A DNA stretch of 64,000 nt from Colwellia psychrerythraea (GTDB lineage: Bacteria; Pseudomonadota; Gammaproteobacteria; Enterobacterales; Alteromonadaceae), in the NCBI RefSeq assembly GCF_000764185.1, contig NZ_JQEC01000016.1, positions 124,001-188,000 on the forward strand. Reading direction: 5' to 3'. The notes under the pieces are model-generated. The model saw only the letters and a program-made list of their open reading frames with translations, ran no database searches and had not been told where the DNA came from. Made by a program: the position numbers and the translations under genes. Positions 18,679 through 26,262 of the stretch are shown here, in pieces; the first letter of the stretch is position 1; every line of letters begins with the position of its first letter.

Positions 18679-18852
18679 TAAAAATAATTATTTATTTTAT
18701 GAAGGAGCTTTACTGGTATCTGTTCGCAGGGCTTGATCAAGATAATTTAAAGTAAAGGTGCTGCGACGTTTGAGAAGAGAATGGAATTATTTAGTAAAAG
18801 AAAAATTTCAGGGGCTATAACCGCAGCCCACTGCATTGCAAGGTGATTTATA

Positions 18853-18878
18853 AAGCCTGACAAAATAGTCAGGCCTTT
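18853..18878 (-). terminator. Terminator of the Old Yellow Enzyme gene
   Basis: GCCTGAC pairs with GTCAGGC around a six-base loop, 57 bases after the stop codon at 18935. T-rich tracts on both sides make it usable in either direction. Confidence 0.65.
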
Positions 18879-18934
18879 TAGTTCAAGCTTAACCAATGAA
18901 GCTAAGTCGATTAAGTAAGCAAATTAAACTTAAC

Positions 18935-19990
18935 TTAGACTAAGCTGGTTAACATCTCATCTGAATAACTAACCAATGGTTCATTGTTTCTTATCTTCGA
19001 AACATAGTCAGGGTTGGCGATAAAAGGTCTGCCAATGGCGATCAGATCAAACTTGTCAGATTCTATAGCCTCACTTGCCGTTTCTGCGGTGTAGCTACCT
19101 ACACCAACTAAAGTTTTACTGTAGTTTGCTCGAACATAACTTGAGGCTTTGCCACCTAAATAATCAAACTCCATGCTATCGTCAAATATACCAATATGTA
19201 AAAAGGCTAAGTCACGCTTTTCTAACTCGGGTAATAATAAATCAAATACTTGGCGATCGCGACTGTCACCGGCCATATTAAAGTAGGCTCCCGGTGATAC
19301 TCTTAATGCCGTTCTGTCGTTGCCAATTTTTGAGATAATGCCGTCAACCACTTCCAAGGCAAAGCGGATCATATTTTCACTGCTACCGCCATACTCATCG
19401 CTGCGTTGATTACTGTCATGATGTAGAAATTGATCGATTAAGTAACCATTAGCACCGTGAATCTCAACACCATCAAAACCCGCTTTAATCGCATTTTCTG
19501 CAGCGAGTGCATAATCACTCACTAGTGAGTTTATTTCATCAATGCTTACCGCTTTAGGAGTTTTATAGGTTAGTTCGCGCATTCTAGGCACACTGCCCTC
19601 AACACCAATAGCAGATGGTGCTAATACTGGCGCATCATCGTTGCCTTCACCATAGAAATACGGATGTGCAACGCGACCTGTATGCCAAAGCTGGGCAAAT
19701 ATTTTTCCGCCACTGTTGTGTACTGCAGTAGTAACGGCCTGCCAACCATCAATTTGTGCTTGAGTAAATAAGCCTGGTGTATTTGGATAACCTTGACCGT
19801 CAGGGCGGATTATTACCGCTTCTGAAATGATTAATCCGGACTCAGCTCTGCGAGCGTAATACTCGGCCATTGCTTGAGTTGGGACTAAATTATCATCAGC
19901 CATACAACGTGTTAATGGCGCCATTAATATTTTATTGTTTAGATTAATGCTGTTATTTAACGCGTAAGGTTTGAATAAATTTTCGGTCAT
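18935..19990 (-). CDS. Alkene reductase, Old Yellow Enzyme family (NemA-like)
   Basis: A 351-residue FMN TIM-barrel enzyme, starting at MTENLFKPYALN. A nine-codon upstream extension would reach into the operator and is rejected. Family motifs are MAPLTRCMAD near the N terminus, AQLWHTGRVAHPYF, DGVEIHGANGYLIDQFLHHDSNQRSDEYGGS (the substrate His and Asn in HGAN), and the C-terminal phosphate site IAIGRPFIANPD. It reduces activated C=C bonds, quinones or nitro compounds with NAD(P)H. It is divergent from a TetR gene with three shared operator boxes, so it is likely induced by electrophiles. Confidence 0.93.
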   Translation of the reverse strand: MTENLFKPYALNNSINLNNKILMAPLTRCMADDNLVPTQAMAEYYARRAESGLIISEAVIIRPDGQGYPNTPGLFTQAQIDGWQAVTTAVHNSGGKIFAQLWHTGRVAHPYFYGEGNDDAPVLAPSAIGVEGSVPRMRELTYKTPKAVSIDEINSLVSDYALAAENAIKAGFDGVEIHGANGYLIDQFLHHDSNQRSDEYGGSSENMIRFALEVVDGIISKIGNDRTALRVSPGAYFNMAGDSRDRQVFDLLLPELEKRDLAFLHIGIFDDSMEFDYLGGKASSYVRANYSKTLVGVGSYTAETASEAIESDKFDLIAIGRPFIANPDYVSKIRNNEPLVSYSDEMLTSLV

Positions 19991-20002
19991 GATTTTGTCT
20001 CT

Positions 20003-20072
20003 ATCTTGAATGTACATTCAAGATAACGTTATTTGAACGAACATTCAACTACTATTTTGAATGCTTGTTCAA
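20003..20072. promoter_or_regulatory. Three TetR operator boxes (TTGAA-N6-TTCAA)
   Basis: Three 16-base sites lie at 20006-20021 (TTGAATGTACATTCAA), 20033-20048 (TTGAACGAACATTCAA) and 20057-20072 (TTGAATGCTTGTTCAA). The first is the core of a perfect 22-base palindrome at 20003-20024. They fill the gap between the divergent oxidoreductase and TetR genes and overlap the -35 elements of both promoters, as expected for repression of both genes. Confidence 0.75.
20020..20048 (-). promoter_or_regulatory. Promoter of the Old Yellow Enzyme gene
   Basis: On the minus strand, TTGAAT and TATCTT are spaced by 17 bases. The -35 lies inside the middle operator box and the -10 abuts the first, so a bound repressor would block RNA polymerase. 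The start codon follows about 30 bases later. Confidence 0.55.
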
Positions 20073-20085
20073 AATTAGGTATAAT
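20057..20085 (+). promoter_or_regulatory. Promoter of the TetR gene
   Basis: TTGAAT and a perfect TATAAT are spaced by 17 bases, with the -35 inside the third operator box. The TetR start codon lies about 34 bases downstream of the -10. Confidence 0.7.
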
Positions 20086-20118
20086 CATGACATCTACTAA
20101 AATGACGACGATAATTTA

Positions 20119-20700
20119 ATGCGTAATGCTGAGTTTGATAGAGAAGAAGTACTAAGAGCGACCATGAAGGCTTTTATGCATAAAGGTTACGCTAAAACTA
20201 GTATGCAAGATCTTAAAAAAGCCACAGGTTTACACCCTGGCTCTATTTACTGTGCTTTTGAAAATAAGCGAGGTTTATTACTAGCAGCACTTGAACAATA
20301 TCGTTTAGATAGAAAAACTGAATTTGATAAATTGTTTGCCAACTCAACATTAACTATGGTTAATTTAAAAGCCTACCTTGATAATATTGTGCTTGAATGT
20401 GTCAGTTGCGACAGTGCTCAAGCTTGTTTATTAACCAAGGCATTGAATGAAATAGCTGAACAAGACAGTGAAATACAACAGGTGATTAGTAATAACTTAT
20501 CTATGTTACAACAGGCGATCGCAGAAAAATTCGAACAAGCTAAAGCCGAAAAAAGTATTAGTACAAACAAGGATTGTCATCATCTAGCACGATACTTTTT
20601 GATGGGTATATGTGGTCTAAGAACATTTGCCCATACTCACCCAGAAGCACAAGTGTTACAACAACTCGCTGAGCAGCTTTATCATGATGTTTCCCAATAA
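20119..20700 (+). CDS. TetR/AcrR-family transcriptional regulator
   Basis: A 193-residue repressor. The helix-turn-helix reads FDREEVLRATMKAFMHKGYAKTSMQDLKKATGLHPGSIYCAFENKRGLLLAALEQY. The C-terminal part has Cys residues at CVSCDSAQAC, the style of TetR proteins that sense quinones or electrophiles; thiol sensing is my inference. Three matching boxes in the divergent control region imply that it represses itself and the alkene reductase. The D-2-hydroxyacid dehydrogenase gene follows after 54 bases and may be co-transcribed. The ribosome binding site is weak. Confidence 0.9.
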   Translation: MRNAEFDREEVLRATMKAFMHKGYAKTSMQDLKKATGLHPGSIYCAFENKRGLLLAALEQYRLDRKTEFDKLFANSTLTMVNLKAYLDNIVLECVSCDSAQACLLTKALNEIAEQDSEIQQVISNNLSMLQQAIAEKFEQAKAEKSISTNKDCHHLARYFLMGICGLRTFAHTHPEAQVLQQLAEQLYHDVSQ

Positions 20701-20754
20701 TTTTACTTATGCATAATTTTAATAACTCTAGCTCTTTAAGAGGTTTTTTAATTA

Positions 20755-21696
20755 ATGAATAATATAGTCTTCATCTGTGGCTCAGAATCGGCCACTAAGT
20801 CTCAATGGCTAACAATACTCAAGAAAGAAATAGTAAATGAAACCATACTTCTACCTGAGCAGATCAGTGAGTCTCAAGCTAAGCAGGTAGACATTGCGAT
20901 TGTTGCTAATCCTGAACCAAAAGACTTGGCCCGATTTCCTAATCTAGTTTGGATACAAAGCTTATGGGCTGGTGTCGAAAAATTAGTTAGTGCAGTCACT
21001 GATAAGCCAGTAAAACTCGTTAGATTAGAAGATCCACAATTGGCAAAGACCATGGCTGAATCTGTACTTGCCTGGACCTTCTATTTACAACGAAACATGG
21101 TTGAGTATGCTAAACAGCAAACCAATAAACAGTGGCGACAGTTGCCTTCTATATCTTGCTCAGAACTTCAGGTAAGTGTATTAGGGGCAGGAGCACTTGG
21201 CATTGCCGCTTTAACAGTGCTTAAGAAATTAGATTACCAAGTCAGTTGTTGGAGCAGAACAGCAAAGCAGCTTGATGGTATTAAAAATTACTTAGGCACT
21301 GCAGGCTTACATACAATGCTAAGCAAAACAGATATTTTAATAAACCTGTTACCACTCACACCAGAAACTCATCACCTGCTTGGCAAAGATTTATTAAGTA
21401 AACTGCCTAGGGGCGCCAAGCTGATAAACTTCTCTCGTGGCGCAGTTATTGATAGCAAAGCATTGTTGAACTTATTAGAAAATGGCCACATTGCCCATGC
21501 AGTGCTCGACGTCTTTGAACATGAGCCTTTAACGCCAACCAATGCTATTTGGACTAACCCTAATATCACAGTGTTACCGCATATATCAGCCCCCACCAAC
21601 ATGCACTCGGCAGCAAAGGTTATTGCTAAAAATATAACAAATTATCGTGAAAACAATGTTATTCCCGGTGCTGTAAATGTTAAACAGGGATATTAA
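20755..21696 (+). CDS. D-2-hydroxyacid dehydrogenase (glyoxylate/hydroxypyruvate reductase A-like)
   Basis: A 313-residue NAD(P)-dependent dehydrogenase. The Rossmann motif is VLGAGALGIAALTVLKKLDYQVSCWSRT (GxGxxG, with SR favouring NADPH). Catalytic positions are the Arg in LINFSRGAVID, the Glu in LDVFEHEPL, and the His in ITVLPHISAPT. The length and the LVWIQSLWAGVEKLV segment resemble the GhrA group, which reduces glyoxylate and hydroxypyruvate. It lies downstream of the TetR gene and convergent with the DoxX gene. Confidence 0.88.
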   Translation: MNNIVFICGSESATKSQWLTILKKEIVNETILLPEQISESQAKQVDIAIVANPEPKDLARFPNLVWIQSLWAGVEKLVSAVTDKPVKLVRLEDPQLAKTMAESVLAWTFYLQRNMVEYAKQQTNKQWRQLPSISCSELQVSVLGAGALGIAALTVLKKLDYQVSCWSRTAKQLDGIKNYLGTAGLHTMLSKTDILINLLPLTPETHHLLGKDLLSKLPRGAKLINFSRGAVIDSKALLNLLENGHIAHAVLDVFEHEPLTPTNAIWTNPNITVLPHISAPTNMHSAAKVIAKNITNYRENNVIPGAVNVKQGY

Positions 21697-21714
21697 GATA
21701 CACCCTAAATATCA

Positions 21715-22128
21715 CTAAGCTTGTGTTTTAAAGCGCTTATAAACCTGAGGAAAAGCAATACAAAATAAGCAGGCAACGATCAGTGTGCTGTACTCTATGC
21801 CATTACGCCCAGGCCCAACAACAAACCAACCATGTTGCAGGTGATTAATAAACAAACCTGTTAAGTAGATGCCGATATAACCAGCACAAAGATAAGGTAC
21901 CTTTTTACCGAGCGCCAGCAGGGGTGAACCAATAATTTCAAACAATGTAATTGCTGTGGCGATAGCAACACCAAAGGGTAAACCAAGGCTTGATAGCCAC
22001 TCACCAAATGGCACATAACCCCCCTCATAAAATCGGTGCCAACCGTGGCTGGCGATAATAATACTAATAATGCATCGTAAAAATATAATTGATAATTCTT
22101 CATTCGACTTAGAGCTTGAGCTGGTCAT
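21715..22128 (-). CDS. DoxX-family membrane protein
   Basis: About 137 residues with four hydrophobic helices (LRCIISIIIASHGWHRF, FGVAIATAITLFEIIGSPLLAL, YLCAGYIGIYLTGLFI, STLIVACLFCIAFPQVY). ASHGWHRFYEGG and the GRNGIEYSTLIVACLF segment fit the DoxX fold. I start at MTSSSSKSNEE, with AAGGA about 10 bases upstream; the open frame extends 33 residues further but without a sensible N terminus. DoxX proteins occur in quinone and redox contexts; the role here is unknown. Confidence 0.8.
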   Translation of the reverse strand: MTSSSSKSNEELSIIFLRCIISIIIASHGWHRFYEGGYVPFGEWLSSLGLPFGVAIATAITLFEIIGSPLLALGKKVPYLCAGYIGIYLTGLFINHLQHGWFVVGPGRNGIEYSTLIVACLFCIAFPQVYKRFKTQA

Positions 22129-22329
22129 TATGCTGCTTTCCTTGCTAGTGTTAGTTAGCCTTCTGGTTACTTGTTTATAAATATATGATTTTTTTTGCTT
22201 TAGTAAGCTAGTAAAATAAATCGACAATTTACTTATATAACAGAATGGTTTACAAAGAACTAGCTAAATAGTCTTTGCCTGAAAGTAACTTTTTAATAAA
22301 GTAATAGCTTAAGTCTGCTGCTAAAAATA

Positions 22330-23118
22330 TTATTTTTTAGCATTCACAATTGCCGTTGAGTAGTAGCCATTGTAGTAGTTGGATAATATTTGTTGATATT
22401 GGCCACTTTTTTGGAGTTTTTGTAAACCTTGATTAAAGCTTGCTAGAAGCGCTTCACTCTTTAGTAAGCTCTCGGGTAAAAACAGAAAAGAATCATATTC
22501 TCTAATGGGTTTTTTGTTATAGGTGACTTTCTCTAAAGCACCTTTTGGGAAACGTGTCTTTAGTGCATATTCTGCAATTCCTGAAGTCATAGGAAAAATA
22601 TCAATACGCCCAGCAAGAAGTTTTTTTAAATTCAAATCATCATGTTGAGCACCATCAACAATAAATATATTTTCTTTTACAGCGTTATTAAAAAGATCTC
22701 CATAGTTTAATTTGTTGGTGATACCAACCCTAAGCCCTGCCAAATCTTTGATATTATGCCAGTTGAAATCAGTGGACTTTAAATGATAAAAATAAGTTGC
22801 GGAGGATATAATGCTATTACTCATGTACATACCCTCAATTCGCTCCTTAGAATAACCATAAGAGGCAGTACCATCTACCCGGCCTGACTTTGCCATCATA
22901 AATGCTCTTGTTGTTGGGTAATAGCTCCACTTAACCTTAATATTAACTTGAGCAAAGGCAAGCTCTATTATGTGGCTAACAACGCCATGGTGAGGTAATA
23001 CTTGTGAATGTTCTGGAGGGTATTCGAAAGTACTTAAGTTAATAGTTTCAATAGCTTTACAGCTAAAACTGAGACTAAGGCTTATCCATATAATGAAGAA
23101 AATATAAAATAGTTTCAA
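22330..23118 (-). CDS. Periplasmic solute-binding protein (PBP2 fold), partner of the adjacent kinase
   Basis: I start this gene at TTG 23118, preceded by AAGGT at good spacing. It gives the signal peptide MKLFYIFFIIWISLSLSFSCKA; an ATG at 23211 would add 31 polar residues and overlap the kinase gene by 11 bases. The mature part is a type 2 periplasmic binding protein with TFEYPPEHSQ, GRVDGTASYGYSKER, LAGLRVGITNKLNYGD, LLAGRIDIFPM and a C-terminal FNQGLQKLQKSGQYQQIL. No transporter permease is nearby, and the kinase gene lies directly upstream. It is therefore probably a sensory binding protein. Confidence 0.82.
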   Translation of the reverse strand: MKLFYIFFIIWISLSLSFSCKAIETINLSTFEYPPEHSQVLPHHGVVSHIIELAFAQVNIKVKWSYYPTTRAFMMAKSGRVDGTASYGYSKERIEGMYMSNSIISSATYFYHLKSTDFNWHNIKDLAGLRVGITNKLNYGDLFNNAVKENIFIVDGAQHDDLNLKKLLAGRIDIFPMTSGIAEYALKTRFPKGALEKVTYNKKPIREYDSFLFLPESLLKSEALLASFNQGLQKLQKSGQYQQILSNYYNGYYSTAIVNAKK

Positions 23119-23200
23119 AATTAAGTTACCTTGACATGTGGCTTGGTGATTTTCATGTTTTTCCCTATAAGCATCTATAACATCAACACCTAAGCTTAAT

Positions 23201-24775
23201 TCAAGAAGCAATTATAGGTACCGACTTATGATGCATAGGTACTCTTACTTTAAAACACACACCATTATCAACTTCAAGACTCTTTATTGTGCCACCTAAT
23301 TTAGCATCAACAAGGTTGAAGACTATATTTAAACCTAAACCAGAGCCTCCTTGTCCACGTTTAGTGGTAATAAAAGGTTCGAAAACTTTATTTTTAATTT
23401 CATCACTAATACCTTTGCCATTATCTTTATACAGCAAAGTTAAATAGCCATTTTCAGCAGTAAAACTAATAGACATTTCACCCTCTTGGCTGTTTTCAAA
23501 ACCATGTATATGAGAATTTACCATAAAGTTAGTTAAAATCTGATTCCAAGCACTCGGGTAAGTTACCAAGTTAAGTTTTTCATCAACATCAACTTTAATA
23601 ATGTAGTTTTTAGTCTTAAACATTGTTTTAACTGTATTCACTACATTATTAACATGTTTTGCTAAATTAATATCAACCTCGGGATCGGTATGCTGCTCAA
23701 CTGCCACTGATTTAAAACTTTGAATAAGCTCAACTGACTTAATCAAACTACGCTCGATAATTTTTTCATACTCATGAAGTGAAGATAACTTATTAACTAA
23801 TAGTGATTTGGTTAACTTTTCATTATTGACCGCAGATTTTAGACTATCGATATTTTCCCTTAGTGCAGAAATGGAGGTGACACAAATACCTAAAGGTGTA
23901 TTAACTTCATGAGCAACCCCTGCAACCAACTGGCCTAATGACGCCATCTTTTCTGACTGTACAATCTTATCTTTAGCCAGTGTTAAATCATCAAAAGACT
24001 GCTGCAATTGATGGTTACTCTCAGCTAACTTAGCGGTTCTATCATGCACTTTAATTTCGAGTTCACTATTTAATGTCAATAATGCATTCTCAACATCTTC
24101 CAGTTTACTAATATCAGCTTTTAAAGTGATTCGCATGGTATTAATCGCATCAACTAAATCATCTAATTCATCCCTCGTTTGATAACGATTTAATATAGTT
24201 AACTCTTGTTCTAAATTATGGCTACCTAGCTGCTGGGCGTACTTAGTAATACGAAATAAATGTCGAGTAATGAGCTGATTAACAATGAATAGAATAAAAA
24301 AAGTCAGCAGAAATATCTTTATCGACTCGCTCAATAAAATAAAACCCGCTTGCTGGTATAGTTTTTGGTATATCTCTTGATAGTCAGCATAGACGGTCAA
24401 CTTGCCAACCACATTGTCTAAATAGCTTATTGGATACTCAACTACTTTTTCGACAGTCATATCAGGTTGCCCCAACAGGCGTTGGTAATCAAAATCATTA
24501 GATATTTTAACCAAACGGATATCAGGTAAATCAACAATGCCTTTTAATTGCACAGTAACTAGGGAGTCATTAAAATCCCACAAGCTTGCAGCAAGGGCAG
24601 GAATATAACTTTTCTCAATATTATCAAATCGTTGCTCTAACAATAGCAAGTCATTTTGAAAAGAATAATATAATTGAATTAGGGTCGAACATATTGAAAA
24701 GAAGACGCTGCATAATAGAATATAAGTCAGCAATCGCCGATTTAGCTTATTGATAAAATTAAAAGCATCAATCAT
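23201..24775 (-). CDS. Membrane sensor histidine kinase with periplasmic sensor and HAMP
   Basis: A 524-residue kinase. Membrane helices lie near residues 13-35 and 145-165, with a periplasmic Cache-like sensor between them (FDNIEKSYIPALAASLWDFNDSLVTVQLKGIVDLPDI). A HAMP region, a coiled coil (EIKVHDRTAKLAESNHQLQQSF) and the phosphorylation box MASLGQLVAGVAHEVNTPLG (H289) follow. The ATPase domain has N-box ILTNFMVNSHIHGF, G1 YKDNGKGI and G2 GQGGSGLGLNIVFNLV. No response regulator is next to it. The binding-protein gene follows immediately, so that protein likely delivers the signal. Confidence 0.9.
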   Translation of the reverse strand: MIDAFNFINKLNRRLLTYILLCSVFFSICSTLIQLYYSFQNDLLLLEQRFDNIEKSYIPALAASLWDFNDSLVTVQLKGIVDLPDIRLVKISNDFDYQRLLGQPDMTVEKVVEYPISYLDNVVGKLTVYADYQEIYQKLYQQAGFILLSESIKIFLLTFFILFIVNQLITRHLFRITKYAQQLGSHNLEQELTILNRYQTRDELDDLVDAINTMRITLKADISKLEDVENALLTLNSELEIKVHDRTAKLAESNHQLQQSFDDLTLAKDKIVQSEKMASLGQLVAGVAHEVNTPLGICVTSISALRENIDSLKSAVNNEKLTKSLLVNKLSSLHEYEKIIERSLIKSVELIQSFKSVAVEQHTDPEVDINLAKHVNNVVNTVKTMFKTKNYIIKVDVDEKLNLVTYPSAWNQILTNFMVNSHIHGFENSQEGEMSISFTAENGYLTLLYKDNGKGISDEIKNKVFEPFITTKRGQGGSGLGLNIVFNLVDAKLGGTIKSLEVDNGVCFKVRVPMHHKSVPIIAS

Positions 24776-24898
24776 GGTAGTCTTCTCATTAAACCTATAG
24801 TGCGTTTGTTATTATAGTTAATAATAAATGAGTCAGAATAAAACTAACCTTTGTTTATTTTATTCGCTTGGTTTATACCAGCCTCCACATATAAATAT

Positions 24899-25288
24899 TT
24901 AGTGCCTAAGACTACCTAGTGTTTGCCCTGTCCAACGTTTAAATGCGTATTGAAACGCGGTTGATGAGCCAAAGCCCAACAAGTAAGCGACTTCACCTAA
25001 CGACAACGTCGTACTATTAACATAACTGACTGCCAAATCGCGCCGAGTATCATTAAGCACCTTTTGAAAACTGCCTCCCTCGCTAATTAAGTTTCGCCCT
25101 ATTGTCCATGGCGCAATATTTAGTTGTTCAGCTACCTGGTCAAGGAGTGGTGTAGATAAGTTGAGTAAAGGCGTAATTGAACGTGATACTTTCTCGGTAA
25201 AACTCAAACCTAATTGAACACTGGCAAGCTCACTGTCAGCTTCGCGTTTTAGTAGCCGATATAGTGACTGACATGAACTTATGCACGC
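24899..25288 (-). pseudogene. AraC-family regulator, C-terminal remnant
   Basis: The open frame from the stop at 25289-25291 downwards encodes only the end of an AraC-type regulator. It has the linker (LYRLLKREADSELASVQLGL) and both helix-turn-helix units (LDQVAEQLNIAPWTIGRNLISEGGSFQKVLNDTRRDLAVSYV and LSLGEVAYLLGFGSSTAFQYAFKRWTGQTLGSLR). About 200 N-terminal residues of a usual 330-residue member are absent. A TTG at 25207 could start a 102-residue stub, but no good ribosome binding site is seen. The break lies beside the accessory cassette, so a deletion or insertion probably removed the front of the gene. Confidence 0.8.
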
Positions 25289-25363
25289 TTAATCAAAGAG
25301 GACTTTTTATTAGTCGATTCATCAGAGCCGTAGATGACGTTTTTATCTCACCAATTAAATATA

Positions 25364-25419
25364 AAAAGGAAGCTTGTGAAGTGGGCAAATAATATTGGCC
25401 ACTTCACAAGCTTCCTTTT
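25364..25419 (-). terminator. Very strong terminator (21-bp stem) ending the accessory cassette
   Basis: The left arm at 25364-25384 pairs without mismatch with 25399-25419 (core AAGCTTGTGAAGTGG), around a loop of 14 bases. On the minus strand it is followed by a T-rich tract. It lies 20 bases past the stop of the gene at 25439. Such a long stem is unusual for the genes around it. Confidence 0.85.
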
Positions 25420-25438
25420 AACTATGCTTTACCCGAAA

Positions 25439-26236
25439 TTAAAGATGTTCTTTCACATATAGAGCTGCTTGTCGAATCTCTTCATAAAACCACGGAACCT
25501 CACAATTAGGAGTAGATGAAATTTTAAGTACCTCCGCTTGCGTCTTCTTAAGTAGGCCGACCCAATCATTCTTCGGTAAGTTAGCCATTGCCACAAGGCT
25601 GTTAATCTCATTTGCCGTAAAGGCAGTACCTCTGTGATGAAGATGGATAACAGGTGCAACTTTCAAACCAAATACACAATAGAGTATTTGCAAACCGCCA
25701 GTGGGGTCACGGTCCTTCATTGTCAGTTTGAAGGAGTCGTTACTTACTGTCATAAGCATAAGGTTTATGCCGTAAGACCCTCTGTTATCCTCCTGCGGAT
25801 TACCAAGACCAAGGGCTAGGGTTACATTGGTGATCGACCAAGAGGCGCCACTACTTGCCCTACTTGTTCGGTTCGCCTGTATCCATGTAAGCACTGTCTC
25901 AGAATTTGTTTGAGACGCTTCAGCATTAGCAGGATTACCTCCCTGGGCAAATACATCTACAGGCCCGACAAAATTGTTTTCAACAATTTCAAAAAATGTC
26001 TCAAACCTCTCTGTACGGCTAAGATGAGCTAGGGCTACTATAGGGTCACCTTTTGTATTCTTCCCCTCTACCACTACTATAATACAGGAAGTGGCACTAT
26101 CAGAATATAAGTACTTCTCAGGATTACCTACCGCAGGTTCATTAAGGTTGGCAATGTAGTAGTTATCCTGATCCACATAATAAAAACCATCCGGTATGGG
26201 TAAATTACTTTGTTTGTTATGAAAGTTAAATTTCAT
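25439..26236 (-). CDS. Unknown 265-residue protein, possible CheD/CNF-like Cys-His fold
   Basis: I do not recognise this protein by family. It has no signal peptide or membrane helix. The segment SCIIVVVEGKNTKGDPIVALAHLS places a Cys (C51) at a strand start and a His (H71) 20 residues later. This resembles the catalytic Cys-His arrangement of CheD-type glutamine deamidases, and FVGPVDVFAQGGN soon after resembles their next segment. The C-terminal half (VAPVIHLHHRGTAFTANEINSLVAMA) is not matched to anything. It lies 26 bases after the asparaginase-lectin gene in the same direction and ends at a 21-bp-stem terminator. The fold assignment is a weak inference. Confidence 0.55.
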   Translation of the reverse strand: MKFNFHNKQSNLPIPDGFYYVDQDNYYIANLNEPAVGNPEKYLYSDSATSCIIVVVEGKNTKGDPIVALAHLSRTERFETFFEIVENNFVGPVDVFAQGGNPANAEASQTNSETVLTWIQANRTSRASSGASWSITNVTLALGLGNPQEDNRGSYGINLMLMTVSNDSFKLTMKDRDPTGGLQILYCVFGLKVAPVIHLHHRGTAFTANEINSLVAMANLPKNDWVGLLKKTQAEVLKISSTPNCEVPWFYEEIRQAALYVKEHL

Positions 26237-26262
26237 TTTATTCTCCCTTCATTATGACTACG

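Noticed and set aside
18780..18846. Frame encoding MELFSKRKISGAITAAHCIAR
   Set aside because: 21 codons without a ribosome binding site; likely chance.
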